Source: Fen-1254 sp963778945 (lineage in GTDB: Bacteria > Bacteroidota > Ignavibacteria > UBA10030). Taken from it: a stretch of DNA of 64,000 nt. Positions within the stretch are counted from its first letter, which is position 1, and each line of letters starts with the position of its first letter. The notes beneath the pieces were generated by a model. It was not told the origin of the DNA. It worked only from the letters and a program-made list of their open reading frames with translations, and did no database searches. Positions 51,065 through 61,557 of this stretch are shown here, piece by piece. The DNA lies in assembly GCA_963778945.1 (NCBI GenBank), contig CAVZWL010000009.1, positions 150,310-214,309 on the forward strand. Reading direction: 5' to 3'. A program made the position numbers and the translations under genes.

Positions 51065-51562
51065 AATGCCTTACATGATTTTCAGGAGTTGCTTCTACAT
51101 CGATAGATGTCTGTGGATCGATTGTTTATTCAGTTTTTTGTAATCCGTTTCATCAAAAAGAGCCCCTTATTAATGAATACGGCTCTTGATTAATCATTAT
51201 AATTGTGTTTAATTGTGCCATGATTTAGATTCTTCCTCTCACCCTGATTTCATCATAAGTCATTGATGAGAAAGGCGATGATCCTAAAGGTCGGATGTCA
51301 TTTTTCATAAATGCATTATTAAAAAAAATGTATGAGCATGTGTAGGGAACAACACAAACTCTGTGGTAGAATCAGGGCCCCACATCGTTAGAATAATTCA
51401 TATACTCAGAGATAGAGTATATCTTTGACCATCAAGATAAAGATACGGGTTAGTGTAATTGTTTTTCATAATTAAATGAAAGATGAAACAAATAAAAAAC
51501 GGTTTACGATTCCCATGAGTAGTGTTTTGTCTGTCTTTATAGCTTTTAATTAGGAGTGTATT
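51065..51562. other. Spacer before the LamG/GLUG gene
   Basis: About 500 bp without a gene. The TAGGAG ribosome site (51551-51556) lies just before the ATG at 51563. Nothing else recognised. Confidence 0.5.
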
Positions 51563-54500
51563 ATGAAAACTATTTTTCGTCTGTACATTGCTATCCTTAC
51601 CACCGCATTCTTTCTCTTTACCCCATCCCAGTCTCTTTGCCCAGGGAGACGGTACGGCTCTGCAATTTAATGGGAGCAATTATGTCCAGATTCCTAAAAC
51701 TTCACAGTGGGATTTAGGGCAAAGTAGTTTCACCCTTGCAGCCTGGTTTAAAACTTCCATGAGCGGCGGTTATGGGAATATTATTCGTTACGATGGTCCT
51801 ACTTCAGGTTCTTTATACTTAGTGCGAATAAATCCGGGAAACCAGATTGAATTTCTTTTAGCCGGCGGGGGGAGAGCCAGTGTTGCCCTTGCAACTCCTC
51901 TCACATATACTGATAATCAATGGCATCACGTCGCTGCAGTGCGAGATTCTGCAAACGATATAATGAAAATATTTATTGATGGAAATCTTGTAGCAAGTGT
52001 AGCCGGACAAGGGGAAAAAATATTATCGGATCAAGCGATGCAAACCTGGCAATCGGTGCGACAGCATGGGGTGTTGAATATTTTGCAGGAAGCATTGACG
52101 AAGTCTCTTTATGGAATGTAGCACGAACAGAAACTGAAATTCGCGAAACAATGTACCACCAACCCACAGGAAACGAAATAGGATTAATAGGCAACTGGCG
52201 GTTTGACGAAGGAACCGGAACGACTGCAAGCGATATAAGCAGCAACCATAATACCGGCACACTGATTAATGGTCCTCTATGGGTGCCGTCGACGCCTTCA
52301 GGATCGGGAACATCAGGCGATCCGTATCTCATTGCTACATTTGACAACCTCAATTGGATTGCCGAAGATGCCGCGAGATGGAATAAGGTGTACAAGCAGA
52401 CAGCGGATATTGATGCATCCTCTACTTCCACATGGGAAGCTGGTGCAGGGTATTTACCTATTGGAGATGGCACGACGGCATTCAGCGGCTCGTATGATGG
52501 ACAGACGTACAGAATTACACATTTATTTATAAACCGAGGCACAACGGACAACATTGGCCTCTTTGGAAATGTGAGCGGTGCAACAATCACAAATGTAAAT
52601 CTCGATAGTGTGAAGATAACTGGAAACAATAATGTCGGCGGCTTGATTGGGACAACAGAGTACTTCTATCGCCGCAAACTGTAAGAGCGCCGGCTCAGTG
52701 ACAGGTGCCGGCACTAATATCGGCGGATTGATTGGAAACCAATTAAATGGTTCCACTGCTAAGAACTGCAAGAACGCTGGTTGTGTAACTGGTTCTGGTA
52801 CTAATGTTGGTGGCTTGATTGGGCAGGAAAGTTCTTCCAACGACAGTACCTGCTGCAGCGTTGGCAGTGTCAATGTCAATGTTAATGGTCAGAATGCTGG
52901 CGGCTTGATTGGGAATCAATATTATTCCACTGCTACCAACTGCTACAGTACAGACACTGTCAGATCTACTGGCCAGACTGCTGGCGGCTTGTTCGCATCT
53001 CAAATTTATTCCACCGCTACAAATTGCTACAGTACTGGTTTTGTCACTGGTAATGGTAATGTCGGCGGCTTGATTGGATATCTATATGGTTCCACCGCCG
53101 CAAACTGTTTTTGGGATGTACAAACTTCCGGTCAAGCGAGCAGTGCTGGTGGAACAGGTAAAAGCACTGCCGATATGAAAGACTACTTAACATTCAGTGT
53201 CAGAGGATGGCCATTGAAAGGAATAAACTGCACTATATGGAATATGGGGAATGGGAGAAACAATGGGTATCCGTATTTAGATTGGCAATATCCGGGTGAT
53301 CCTGCTCTAGCAGCGCCGGCTCAGCCTTCGGGTTCAGGAACGTCAGGTGATCCATATCTCATTGCTACATTAAGTGATCTCAATTGGATTATACAAGATG
53401 CCTCAAGATGGAGTATGGTGTACAAGCAGATAGCGAATATAGACGCAACATCAAGTTCTTCGTTAAACGGCGGTGCCGGGTATTTACCTATAGGAGATGC
53501 CACGACAGCATTCAGCGGCTCGTATGATGGACAAACGTACAAAATCATACATCTATTTATAAACCGGGGCACAACAGACAACATTGGCCTCTTTGGATAT
53601 GTGAGTGGTGCAACAATCACAAACGTAAAGTTAGATAGTGTAAAGATAACTGGAAACAATAATGTAGGCGGCTTGATTGGGACTCAACAGAATAATTCTT
53701 CCGTCGCAAACTGCTTCAGCGCTGGTTCTGTAACGGGTGCTGGAAATAATGTAGGCGGCTTGATTGGGACTCAACAGAATACTTCTATCGCCGCAAACTG
53801 CAAGAGCGCCGGCTCTGTGACAGGTGCCGGCACTAATGTCGGCGGATTGATTGGGTATCAATATAATGGTTCCACTGCCAGGAACTGCAAGAACGCTGGT
53901 TGTGTAACGGGTAGTATTAATGTTGGCGGCTTGATCGGGCAGGAAAATAATTCCAACGACAGTACGTGCTACAGCGTTGGCAGTGTCAATGGTTCTGGTC
54001 AGAATGCAGGCGGCTTGATCGGGACTCAATATGGTTCCACCGCTGCGAATTGCTACAGGTACAGACACTGTCAAAGGCTCTGCCCAGAATGCCGGCGGCT
54101 TGATCGCGAATCAAGTTTATTCCACCGCTACCAATTGCTACAGTGCTGGCCCTGTAACGGGAGCTGGTTCTATCGGTGGCTTGATTGGGTATGTATATTC
54201 GAGTAGTGACGTAAACTGTTTTTGGGATGTGCAAACTTCCGGTCAAACGGGCAGTCACTCTTGGAACCGGCAAAAACACTGCCGATATGAAAAACTACTT
54301 AACGTTCAGTGTCAGAGGATGGCCATTGAAAGGAATAAACGGCACTATTTGGAATATTGGAAATAGCAGAAACAATGGGTATCCGTATTTAGATTGGCAA
54401 TATCCGGGTGATCCTGCTCTAGCAGCGCCGGCTCAGCCTTCGGGTTCAGGAACGTCAGGCGATCCATATCTCATAGCTACATTAAGTGATCTCAATTGGA

Positions 54501-57500
54501 TTATACAAGATGCCTCAAGATGGAGTATGGTGTACAAGCAGATAGCGAATATAGACGCAACATCAAGTTCTTCGTTAAACGGCGGTGCCGGGTATTTACC
54601 TATAGGAGATGCCACGACAGCATTCAGCGGCTCGTATGATGGACAAACGTACAAAATCATACATCTATTTATAAACCGGGGCACAACAGACAACATTGGC
54701 CTCTTTGGATATGTGAGTGGTGCAACAATCACAAACGTAAAGTTAGATAGTGTAAAGATAACTGGAAACAATAATGTAGGCGGCTTGATTGGGACTCAAC
54801 AGAATAATTCTTCCGTCGCAAACTGCTTCAGCGCTGGTTCTGTAACGGGTGCTGGAAATAATGTAGGCGGCTTGATTGGGACTCAACAGAATACTTCTAT
54901 CGCCGCAAACTGCAAGAGCGCCGGCTCTGTGACAGGTGCCGGCACTAATGTCGGCGGATTGATTGGGTATCAATATAATGGTTCCACTGCCAGGAACTGC
55001 AAGAACGCTGGTTGTGTAACGGGTAGTATTAATGTTGGCGGCTTGATCGGGCAGGAAAATAATTCCAACGACAGGTACGTGCTACAGCGTTGGCAGTGTC
55101 AATGGTTCTGGTCAGAATGCAGGCGGCTTGATCGGGACTCAATATGGTTCCACCGCTGCGAATTGCTACAGGTACAGACACTGTCAAAGGCTCTGCCCAG
55201 AATGCCGGCGGCTTGATCGCGAATCAAGTTTATTCCACCGCTACCAATTGCTACAGTGCTGGCCCTGTAACGGGAGCTGGTTCTATCGGTGGCTTGATTG
55301 GGTATGTATATTCGAGTAGTGACGTAAACTGTTTTTGGGATGTGCAAACTTCCGGTCAAACGGGCAGTACTCTTGGAACCGGCAAAAACACTGCCGATAT
55401 GAAAAACTACTTAACGTTCAGTGTCAGAGGATGGCCATTGAAAGGAATAAACGGCACTATTTGGAATATTGGAAATAGCAGAAACAATGGGTATCCGTAT
55501 TTAGATTGGCAATATCCGGGTGATCCTGCTCTAGCAGCGCCGGCTCAGCCTTCGGGTTCAGGAACGTCAGGCGATCCATATCTCATAGCTACATTAAGTG
55601 ATCTCAATTGGATTATACAAGATGCCTCAAGATGGAGTATGGTGTACAAGCAGATAGCGAATATAGACGCAACATCAAGTTCTTCGTTAAACGGCGGTGC
55701 CGGGTATTTACCTATAGGAGATGCCACGACAGCATTCAGCGGCTCGTATGATGGGCAGATGTACAAAATCACAGGTTTGTTTATAAACCGAAGTGGAAAT
55801 GACAACATAGGTCTTTTTGGATTGGTCAGCGGCGCTGTAATCAAGAATGTAAAGCTCGAGAATATACACATCACTGGAAACAATAATGTAGGCGGCTTGA
55901 TCGGGATTCAACAGAATACATCCACGGCGACGAATTGCACCAGCAGTGGTTCTGTAACGGGATCTGGTCAGTATGTAGGCGGCTTGATCGGGATTCAACA
56001 GAATACATCCATGGCGACGAATTGCACCAGCAGTGACACGGTCACGGGTGCTGGTTCTGTTGGCGGCTTGATTGGGTATCAATATAATGGTTCCACCGAC
56101 AGTACCTGCTGCAGCAGTGGCACTGTTATGGGCTCTGGTCAATTTATCGGCGGCTTGATTGGTCAACAATACTCATCTACCGCTGCGAACTGCTACAGCA
56201 TAGACTCTGTCACGGGCTCTGGTCAGTATGTTGGAGGCCTGGTTGGGTATCAATATTACGGTCACTGTTGCGAACTGCTACAGCGCTGGCTTTGTCACGG
56301 GTGCGAGCGTTGTGGGCGGCTTGATTGGTGGTCAAAGTTCTTCAGCCGCTGCTAACTGTTTTTGGGATACGACATCCTCCGGTCAACAAAGCAGTGCCGG
56401 CGGAACCGGAAAAAGCACAGTTGAGATGAAAAGCTATTTAACATTCACAGGATGGTCATTTAAGGGAATAGGCGGCGGCGCTCTTTGGAATATTGGATAT
56501 GGCAGAAACAATGGCTATCCATATTTCGATTGGCAATATCCAGGAGATATTTCTATTGCAGGAGCTTCAGTTCAGCCTTCAGAAGGGGATGGTAGTTCAG
56601 GCAATCCTTATAAAATTGCTATACTTGGCAACATCATTTGGGTTGCACAGGATACCGCGAGATGGAACAAGGTGTATAAGCAGACAGCGAATATTGATGC
56701 CACAATAAGTTCTTCGTTAGACGGTAGTGCAGGGTTTCCTCCGATTGGAGATGTCACGAGACCATTTACCGGCTCGTACGATGGGCAGACCTATAAAATC
56801 ACCGGTTTGTTTATAAGCCGGAGCACAAAAGACAACATTGGTCTTTTTGGCAATATCAGTAGTGCAACAATCAAGAATGTAAAGCTCGCAAATGTGCAGA
56901 TAACTGGAAGCAATTATGTCGGCGGCTTGATCGGGGCTCAACAGAATACTTCGCCTGCATCGAACTGCAGCAGCAGTGGTTTTGTAACCGGTGTTAGTAA
57001 TGTCGGCGGCTTGATAGGGTATCAATATAATGGTTCCAGCGCCGCGAACTGCTACAGCACAGTTTCCGTAACGGGATCTGGTACGCATATCGGCGGCTTG
57101 ATTGGGCAGCAAAATTCCTGTACCGACAGTACCTGCTACAGCGCAGGATCTGTAACTGGGTCTAATCAGCATGTTGGCGGTTTGATTGGGTATCAAGTTT
57201 CTTCCCATGCTGTGAACTGCTACAGCACTGACTCTGTAAAGGGTGATTCTTATGTCGGTGGCTTTATTGGGTATCAAAGTTCTTCCAACACTGCGAACTG
57301 CTACAGCAATGGCTCTGTAATGGGTAATAGTTATACCGGCGGCTTTATTGGAGTTCAAAGTTCTTCCGTCGCCACTCACTGTTTTTGGGATACGGCATCC
57401 TCCGGTCAACAAAGCAGTGCCGGCGGAACCGGAAAAAGCACAGCGGAGATGAAAAGCTATTTAACATTCACAGGATGGTCATTTAAAGGAATAGGCAGTG

Positions 57501-57884
57501 ATACTATTTGGAATATTGGGCATAGTAGAAACAGCGGGTATCCATATCTCAATTGGCAATTTCCAGGTGATACTATTGTTACAAGCGTGAGAACAAATTC
57601 ACAGGACCTCGTACCAAGAGGTACTATCGTTGAAACAAAATTATCCCAACCCGTTTAATCCGACAACGACGATAGAATTTACTGTGCCGGAAGACGGCCG
57701 GGTAACGTTGAAGATTTTTGATATGCTTGGGCGTGAAGTCGCGATTGCGTATGATGGATATGTCAAGGCCGGGTATCTCCAAAGAGCAGTATTTAACGCA
57801 TCGCGGTTATCAAGCGGTGTGTATTTCTCGCGTTTGCAGTACAAGGATAAATCGCTTTTCAAGAAATTATTATTGCTTAAGTGA
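51563..57884 (+). CDS. Giant LamG + GLUG-repeat protein with T9SS sorting tail (many frameshifts)
   Basis: About 2,100 residues when frames are joined. Signal peptide MKTIFRLYIAILTTAFFLF..., then a LamG/concanavalin-like domain (GTALQFNGSNYVQIPK ... WHHVAAVRDSAND ... GLIGNWRFDEGTGT). Five large blocks follow, each starting PSGSGTSGDPYLIAT or similar. Each has about 5-8 GLUG repeats ('N.GGLIG.Q...S...NCYS.GSVTG.G'), and ends in NCFWD...SGQ...GTGKSTADMK and GYPYLDWQYPGD. The C-terminus QNYPNPFNPTTTIEF ... SSGVYFSRLQYKDKSLFKKLLLLK is a type IX secretion sorting domain. It is a predicted surface adhesin. Frame breaks occur near 51640, 52030, 52670, 54047, 54255, 55073, 56260 and 57630. Confidence 0.8.
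53311..55534 (+). repeat. Two near-identical 1,112-bp tandem copies
   Basis: CAGCGCCGGCTCAGCC occurs at 53311, 54423 and 55535, an exact period of 1,112 bp, and the sequence between is almost base-identical; the first ~235 bp of a third copy follow. 1,112 is not a multiple of 3. Both copies share an extra G near the codons for NCYR (54047 / 55160), and each has one private extra base (54255 in copy 1, 55073 in copy 2). The error-free unit would be 1,110 bp, 370 codons. Confidence 0.9.
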
Positions 57885-58124
57885 GTGCCAAGGTAAACTG
57901 TTCCTGAACTGGTCGGATGAGGAGAGAGGGCGCCTGCCTGCCGGCAGGCAGGCTCTACTCCAAGTCCCGACGATGGCGATACTCTGAGCACCATACAGCG
58001 AGGAGTCGATTTCAAGCTGGAAACGGTTTGAGGCTAAGCGACTCGACAACGTAATCAGACCAGACGGATAAAATGTCTGGGGGGAAGAGTGCAACGCAAA
58101 CGATCAGGTCGTAACTGACAGTTT
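57885..58124. other. Spacer with 22-bp perfect palindrome
   Basis: GCCTGCCTGCC / GGCAGGCAGGC (57932-57953) is a perfect palindrome 48 bp after the T9SS gene. The remainder is unrecognised. Confidence 0.6.
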
Positions 58125-58415
58125 ATGCGAGGCACACCAAAGGTCGGAGCTATTTGTCCGCCAGCGGCAAAAATCTACTTGAATTCTGTCGATAAGGTGT
58201 TCAAGAGGGAAAGAATTGGCAACATCAGTAAAGCTTCGATCCATCTCGTGCAATACGCGGAGGACATGATTATCCATGCACAAAAGAATCTGAAGAAAGG
58301 CATAGACCTGCTGGAGCATTACACACAAAGGTTAGGAATAGGTCTGGATCAGGAGAAGATACGCCGCCTTGAACTTTCTATCAGCAGGAGTTGTATAGTT
58401 CTTTTGTTCCTCTAA
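58125..58415 (+). pseudogene. Group II intron-type reverse transcriptase fragment
   Basis: A 96-codon frame: RGTPKVGAICPPAAKIYLN corresponds to the RT motif 'RGTPQGGVISPLLANIYL', and HLVQYAEDMIIHAQ to the catalytic 'RYADD' box, here YAED. RLGIGLDQEKIRRLEL matches the following 'GL.LN..KTR' region. It lacks the N- and C-terminal domains and its key residues are changed, so it is a dead remnant. Confidence 0.7.
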
Positions 58416-58457
58416 TATCTCTTCATTATCTTCTATTCACCGTTTACAGTAGAAAAA

Positions 58458-58488
58458 GATGGAGTCCATCTTGTAGATGGGCTCCATC
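58458..58488. other. 13-bp stem-loop before the IS element
   Basis: GATGGAGTCCATC (58458-58470) and GATGGGCTCCATC (58476-58488), with a 5-nt loop. No T-run follows on the plus strand; the minus strand has TTTTTCT. It may end transcription arriving from the IS side. Confidence 0.5.
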
Positions 58489-58510
58489 TGACATCCTTTA
58501 ACTTGACTCA

Positions 58511-60428
58511 TCTTTAACACTTTAAAAACATAAGTCATTGTAAAACAACGACATATAGTTGTTGGAAAAACTCTTGGCACTACATTCTCTTTGAATTATT
58601 AGACCTGCATTCGCAGCATTATAATACTCTGATCGTGGGAGGCAATGCAACACCAACTGCCCGGAATATATTCCCACAATTGCCGATGCACTCCGTCCTT
58701 ATCAACAATTTCTTTCCCTTTTCTTCTATTGTGATTTCCTTTAATGCTTTTAAATCCTGTTTTACATCTTTCCATTCAAAATCATAACCCGATATCTCCA
58801 GTCGTCTCTCTAATTCTTTCAACAATACCAATGCTAAGAAACTGCAAAAGACATGTCCGGTTATCGTATCATCTCTCTGATGAAAAATGGGTCTGGTCAT
58901 TAGAATAGATTTCATATTCCGGAATACTTGCTCTACCTGCCATAGTTCTTTGTACTTTAATGCTACTTGTTCTGCCGTCAAATCTGTGTTCGTCCTTAAC
59001 ACCCACTTCCCGTCGAATCGTTCTTCATCGGCTGCTTTTTCTAAATCTATCGTTACACTACCTTTGGCAATTTTTAGATACCTTTGATAGCCTGTGTTAC
59101 CAATCATTGATTTTGTGCCCTGTTTCAATTTGTCTTCCAATGAACTGATAATGGCTTCTCTGTCTGAAGCATCTTTGTGTGCCTGCCTTGAATTATAACA
59201 TACGATATATCTCGTCTTGTTATAAACAACTTCTTTTACTTTCAATGGTGAAGGATCTTTGACCTTTATGCCCTCGGCATATACTTCTCTATACCGACCG
59301 CCTCTTGTCAAGACTTCTTCTTTGACCTCCTTTACTCTGCGCATCCTTACACCGAGTATGTACTTAATTTTGCAATCAGATCTTTCAAGTAATTCCAGTG
59401 TCTCCGCGCATATCATTCCACGATCAGCTACTATACAAAATTCATTGATCCCAAATCGTTTTGTTACTTTTTCCATTATTGGAATGATCGTCTTTACGTC
59501 TGCCGTATTGCCCGGCCACATCTCACAGCATAACGGCCTGCCATTGTTGTCTATGATCACTCCTACTATCATTTGATTCAAATCCGGACGACTATCCTTG
59601 CTGTATCCGCGCTTTCCGATTGTCTCTCCTCCTGCTCCTTCAAAATATATTGACGTTGTATCGAAAAACACCATCTCCACGGCAGTGAATAAATCTCTTT
59701 GACTAAAAAATATCCCTTCTTCTATTTTGTCTTTTATCCTTATAGGCGATATTCTCTTGCTTGCTCTACCGTCCTCTAAGGCTTCTCCTAAAAATGCCAT
59801 TGACCGGTATAAGTGATGCAGTGTAATGTTTGCATGACCGCTTATTCTGTAATCTCTTTGCCATCTATCGCAATATCGGTCCGAACCAGAAACCATTAAT
59901 CGATGAAGCACCGTCGTAAATATCGCCCTTTCAACACTGAACTTGTATCGTCTGTTTTTCAACAATCCCTTGATCACTTCTCCTATCCCCGTTTGTTTCC
60001 ACAACCTTTCAAATATGAGCGATGGTCCTATCTTTATGGCGCCTGCCTTGATATCGCTTTTACCGGTAAGGATCAACAGTGTCTCTTCTGAAAATCGTGA
60101 CAGCGATCTGATTAACGATTCTATCTCTCCTTTTGATTGGAGTTCGTCTAACCGTCCAAGGGTGATCATGACCCTTTGCTTTATTTTTCTCCCTTCTCGT
60201 TTATTCTCAACCAACTGAAGATATTGATATTTACCAGACTTCTTTACTCGTGCAAACATTAAAGCTCCTGCTTTTTAGGACACTTTAATATCTTCCTTTC
60301 CTACTGATAGATCAAGCTTTTTGCTCTCTTTCTGTGGCACTACATTTTCCGTCTTTTAAAATTTTCTCCTCGCTAACTTACTCGATTATAATAACTTAAC
60401 TTTTTACTCCCTCTCAAAGTGTTAAAGA
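58511..60428. mobile_element. IS1634-family (IS4 superfamily) insertion sequence
   Basis: 1,918 bp bounded by inverted repeats TCTTTAACACTTT (58511-58523) and its complement (60416-60428). One intact transposase gene lies inside on the minus strand. A 12-bp direct repeat TGGCACTACATT occurs 64 bp inside the left end (58575) and 82 bp inside the right end (60335). I could not find a convincing target duplication next to the repeats. Confidence 0.8.
58619..60259 (-). CDS. IS1634-family transposase
   Basis: 546 residues, intact. DDE residues are visible in MVFFDTTSIYFEG (first D), CIVADRGMI (second D) and YKELWQVEQVFRNMKS (the Y-(2)-R-(3)-E-(6)-K-like E). The N-terminus MFARVKKSGKYQYLQLVE and the '...HRL...S..D' helical region are typical of this family. 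It is intact while host genes around it are not, as expected for a multi-copy, well-covered element. Confidence 0.93.
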   Translation of the reverse strand: MFARVKKSGKYQYLQLVENKREGRKIKQRVMITLGRLDELQSKGEIESLIRSLSRFSEETLLILTGKSDIKAGAIKIGPSLIFERLWKQTGIGEVIKGLLKNRRYKFSVERAIFTTVLHRLMVSGSDRYCDRWQRDYRISGHANITLHHLYRSMAFLGEALEDGRASKRISPIRIKDKIEEGIFFSQRDLFTAVEMVFFDTTSIYFEGAGGETIGKRGYSKDSRPDLNQMIVGVIIDNNGRPLCCEMWPGNTADVKTIIPIMEKVTKRFGINEFCIVADRGMICAETLELLERSDCKIKYILGVRMRRVKEVKEEVLTRGGRYREVYAEGIKVKDPSPLKVKEVVYNKTRYIVCYNSRQAHKDASDREAIISSLEDKLKQGTKSMIGNTGYQRYLKIAKGSVTIDLEKAADEERFDGKWVLRTNTDLTAEQVALKYKELWQVEQVFRNMKSILMTRPIFHQRDDTITGHVFCSFLALVLLKELERRLEISGYDFEWKDVKQDLKALKEITIEEKGKKLLIRTECIGNCGNIFRAVGVALPPTIRVL

Positions 60429-60433
60429 AAAGC

Positions 60434-60462
60434 TTGACATTTGCCGGCGGATATGGTAGATT
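60434..60462 (+). promoter_or_regulatory. Strong promoter of the cysE-cysK operon
   Basis: TTGACA (60434-60439), 17-nt spacer, TAGATT (60457-60462). The start point would fall at about 60468-60470, exactly on the leader ATG. It begins only 6 bp outside the IS end, so the IS inserted just upstream of this promoter. Confidence 0.6.
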
Positions 60463-60467
60463 TTAAT

Positions 60468-60554
60468 ATGATTTTGAAATTAAGATATTTCGGTTGTTTT
60501 CCTTCCCGGGCAGATGGAATGAGGACGCGTTGCTGTTGTACCGCTGCGTGTTGA
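60468..60554 (+). CDS. Putative cysteine-rich leader peptide of the cys operon
   Basis: A 28-residue ORF, MILKLRYFGCFPSRADGMRT followed by RCCCTAAC and TGA. Five cysteines, four of them in the last seven residues including Cys-Cys-Cys. It begins at the predicted transcription start, so it would be translated as a leaderless message. The first gene downstream makes the cysteine precursor. This arrangement is what a ribosome-stalling attenuator sensing Cys-tRNA would need. It lies too close to the promoter and is too short for normal gene calling. Confidence 0.6.
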   Translation: MILKLRYFGCFPSRADGMRTRCCCTAAC

Positions 60555-60585
60555 CTCTCAACGTTCCGGCACGTCTTCCACTTTT
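60521..60585 (+). promoter_or_regulatory. Attenuator-like hairpin overlapping the leader
   Basis: GAGGACGCG (60521-60529), immediately 5' of the Cys codons, can pair with CACGTCTTC (60570-60578; 8 of 9 pairs), which is followed by CACTTTT. A competing small hairpin GTTGA-ctc-TCAAC (60550-60562) overlaps the leader stop. A ribosome stalled on the Cys codons would cover the first arm. The T-run is short, so termination is uncertain. Confidence 0.4.
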
Positions 60586-60613
60586 ATAAAATAATTATTC
60601 TTTCAATAAATGC

Positions 60614-60628
60614 TGCAACATTGTTGCA
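60614..60628. promoter_or_regulatory. 15-bp palindrome, possible operator
   Basis: TGCAACA-T-TGTTGCA, 31 bp upstream of the cysE start and inside the transcribed leader. It may be a regulator site or part of RNA structure. Confidence 0.35.
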
Positions 60629-60658
60629 AAAACTATTGTTATAGAGAGAGAATGGAAA

Positions 60659-61537
60659 ATGGATAATCTTATGGATAACAAATTAATCAACCTGAAGCCG
60701 ATCCTCGACAGCTTTTCGCAGGAATTACGGAAACAGCACGATCATCCCCTTGTCGACATCGAATTAAAGCGTCAAACACAATTCTTTGTCGAAAATCTTC
60801 TCGGTATTCTTTTTCCGCATTTCCGAAAAGAGGGATATTCGACAACGGAAGAAATTTCATCGCGCCTCGTCCTGCTAGAGCGCGATCTCAAGCAGCTTCT
60901 GACGCCGCTCGTGCACGGTGTGAATGCGAACATCGAAAAAATCGCAAATCGATTTATTTCAGTTTTGCCGGATATCTATAAAAAATTATGGCTGGATGGA
61001 GATGCAATCACCAGCGGCGACCCGGCTGCAGAAAGCGTCGATGAGGTCATTCTGGCATATCCCGGTTTTTTGGCAATAGCCATTTACCGCTTTGCGCATG
61101 AATTTTATTCGATGCATGTACCGATCTTCCCGCGCCTTCTGACCGAATATGCGCATGAGAAAACCGGAATAGACATTCATCCGGGAGCACAGATCGGCCT
61201 TTCGTTTGCAATCGATCACGGAACAGGAATCGTTATCGGCGAATCGACCATCATCGGCGAGAATGTAAAAATTTATCAGGGTGTAACGCTCGGAGCCTTA
61301 AGTGTGGCAAAAGATATGGCAAAATCGAAACGGCATCCGACCATAGAAGACAATGTTGTCATCTATGCGCAGTCCGTTATACTCGGCGGGGAAACGATCG
61401 TCGGCCACCACAGCGTTATCGGCGGCAACGTGTGGCTTACACATTCTGTCGCACCGTATTCTATTGTCTATCAGGAACAAAAAACAATCGTGCAAAACAG
61501 GGACGAGCGGGATGGAATAATTAATTTCTTCATTTAA
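60659..61537 (+). CDS. cysE: Serine O-acetyltransferase
   Basis: Makes O-acetylserine from serine and acetyl-CoA, the first committed step to cysteine. 292 residues: an N-terminal helical region, then the left-handed beta-helix with hexapeptide repeats (TGIDIHPGAQIGLSFAIDHG, TGIVIGESTIIGENVKIYQG, VTLGALS, HPTIEDNVVIYAQSVILGG). Catalytic His/Asp in IDHGTGIVIGE. It is the longer, EpsC-like form seen in the FCB group. The cysK-type gene follows 20 bp later. Confidence 0.93.
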   Translation: MDNLMDNKLINLKPILDSFSQELRKQHDHPLVDIELKRQTQFFVENLLGILFPHFRKEGYSTTEEISSRLVLLERDLKQLLTPLVHGVNANIEKIANRFISVLPDIYKKLWLDGDAITSGDPAAESVDEVILAYPGFLAIAIYRFAHEFYSMHVPIFPRLLTEYAHEKTGIDIHPGAQIGLSFAIDHGTGIVIGESTIIGENVKIYQGVTLGALSVAKDMAKSKRHPTIEDNVVIYAQSVILGGETIVGHHSVIGGNVWLTHSVAPYSIVYQEQKTIVQNRDERDGIINFFI

Positions 61538-61557
61538 CAATAATAAAGGGTGATTGT

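Noticed and set aside
58511..60428. Target site duplication flanking the IS
   Set aside because: Bases beside the two inverted repeats do not match; CTTGAC occurs near both ends but at different distances.
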